A model generated the notes under the pieces. That model was not told the DNA's origin, made no database searches, and saw only the letters and a list, made by a program, of their open reading frames with translations. Of a stretch of 64,000 nt of DNA, positions 63,772 to 64,000 are shown piece after piece. The position numbers and the translations under genes are program-made. Every line of letters starts with the position of its first letter. The first letter of the stretch is position 1. The stretch is from Heterobasidion occidentale (taxonomy: Eukaryota; Basidiomycota; Agaricomycetes; Russulales; Bondarzewiaceae). Where the stretch lies: NCBI GenBank assembly GCA_039111635.1, contig JBCAQO010000013.1, positions 1,364,001 through 1,428,000 of the forward strand, in the 5' to 3' direction.

Positions 63772-64000
63772 CTAGCCCTCAGTAGCGAGATAACCGTGGT
63801 CTATACATCCGATCGCTCTCAAAATTGCTCTGTTGCGCTGTACACGATCTAGTCCGTCGTGATCTTCCACCTCTGGGTAATAGCCTTCGTAATATCTCAA
63901 AGAGTAATATGCATCTAGACCAAGTACGACGGCAGCCGACGTCAATCGAGGAAGCGCACGGTTTGGTGGCTGTAATAGGATCAGAGACGACGAGAATCGT
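63772..64000 (-). CDS. 3' end of an unknown minus-strand gene
   Basis: A minus-strand frame enters from the right edge, with a likely acceptor near 63,957 after a polypyrimidine-poor CTATTACAG, and reads LPRLTSAAVVLGLDAYYSLR then VEDHDGLDRVQRNRAILRAI and stops at 63,772. Composition is protein-like but no domain is recognised. It is truncated by the window. Confidence 0.35.
   Translation of the reverse strand, partial: RFSSSLILLQPPNRALPRLTSAAVVLGLDAYYSLRYYEGYYPEVEDHDGLDRVQRNRAILRAIGCIDHGYLATEG

Overview
The window looks like nuclear DNA of a basidiomycete fungus, probably an agaricomycete. The reasons are dense intron-rich genes with introns of about 50-70 bases, GC-rich codon use in the conserved genes, a FunK1-type protein kinase, a DUF6533-type membrane protein, a P-loop NTPase of a type I associate with mushroom-forming fungi, and small secreted protein families. 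Species cannot be named from the sequence. Gene structures were built by hand from reading frame, splice signals and recognised protein motifs.

Layout. 1-1001 (-): 5' part of a DEAD/DEAH RecQ-like helicase running off the left edge. 1773-5713 (-): type I metacaspase in 20 exons, several of 12-25 bases. 7351-9848 (+): P-loop NTPase with one frame break. 11965-14696 (+): FunK1 kinase, bracketed by a 40-base direct repeat. 16014-21722 (-): Dnf-type P4-ATPase lipid flippase, 12 exons. 21.8-25.8 kb: GC-rich stretch with no supported gene. 25847-32117 (-): large Ser-rich conserved fungal protein whose frame breaks about seven times. Near 33.0-33.5 kb: a relic with internal stops.

From 35.7 kb: a Cys-free secreted protein (copy 1); 37840-39399 (-) a secreted protein made of two exon-for-exon duplicated halves; 40205-42008 (-) a DUF6533-type membrane protein; 42889-43857 (-) a UTP16/BUD21-like ribosome-biogenesis factor; tRNA-Glu(CUC) with a 7-base intron at 44083-44160 (-); 44793-48643 (-) a Zn2Cys6 transcription factor; 49180-51390 (-) a TPR protein; copy 2 of the Cys-free secreted protein at 51973-52725 (-); 55193-57698 (-) a GH13 alpha-glucosidase; 58639-60027 (+) a single-exon low-complexity protein; copy 3 at 62422-63168 (+); and the 3' end of a further minus-strand gene at the right edge.

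The most distinctive item is the triplicated, cysteine-free, Leu/Val-rich secreted protein. All three copies have the same exon lengths (208, 271 and 154 bases), the same TATA-leader promoter and similar upstream DNA. A second theme is frame breaks: about 17 small indels are inferred in seven genes (helicase, NTPase, Ser-rich protein, DUF6533, UTP16, transcription factor, TPR), while the metacaspase, flippase, FunK1, secreted proteins and the single-exon protein add up exactly in frame. Either several genes are decaying or the assembly lost single bases; reads and transcripts would decide.
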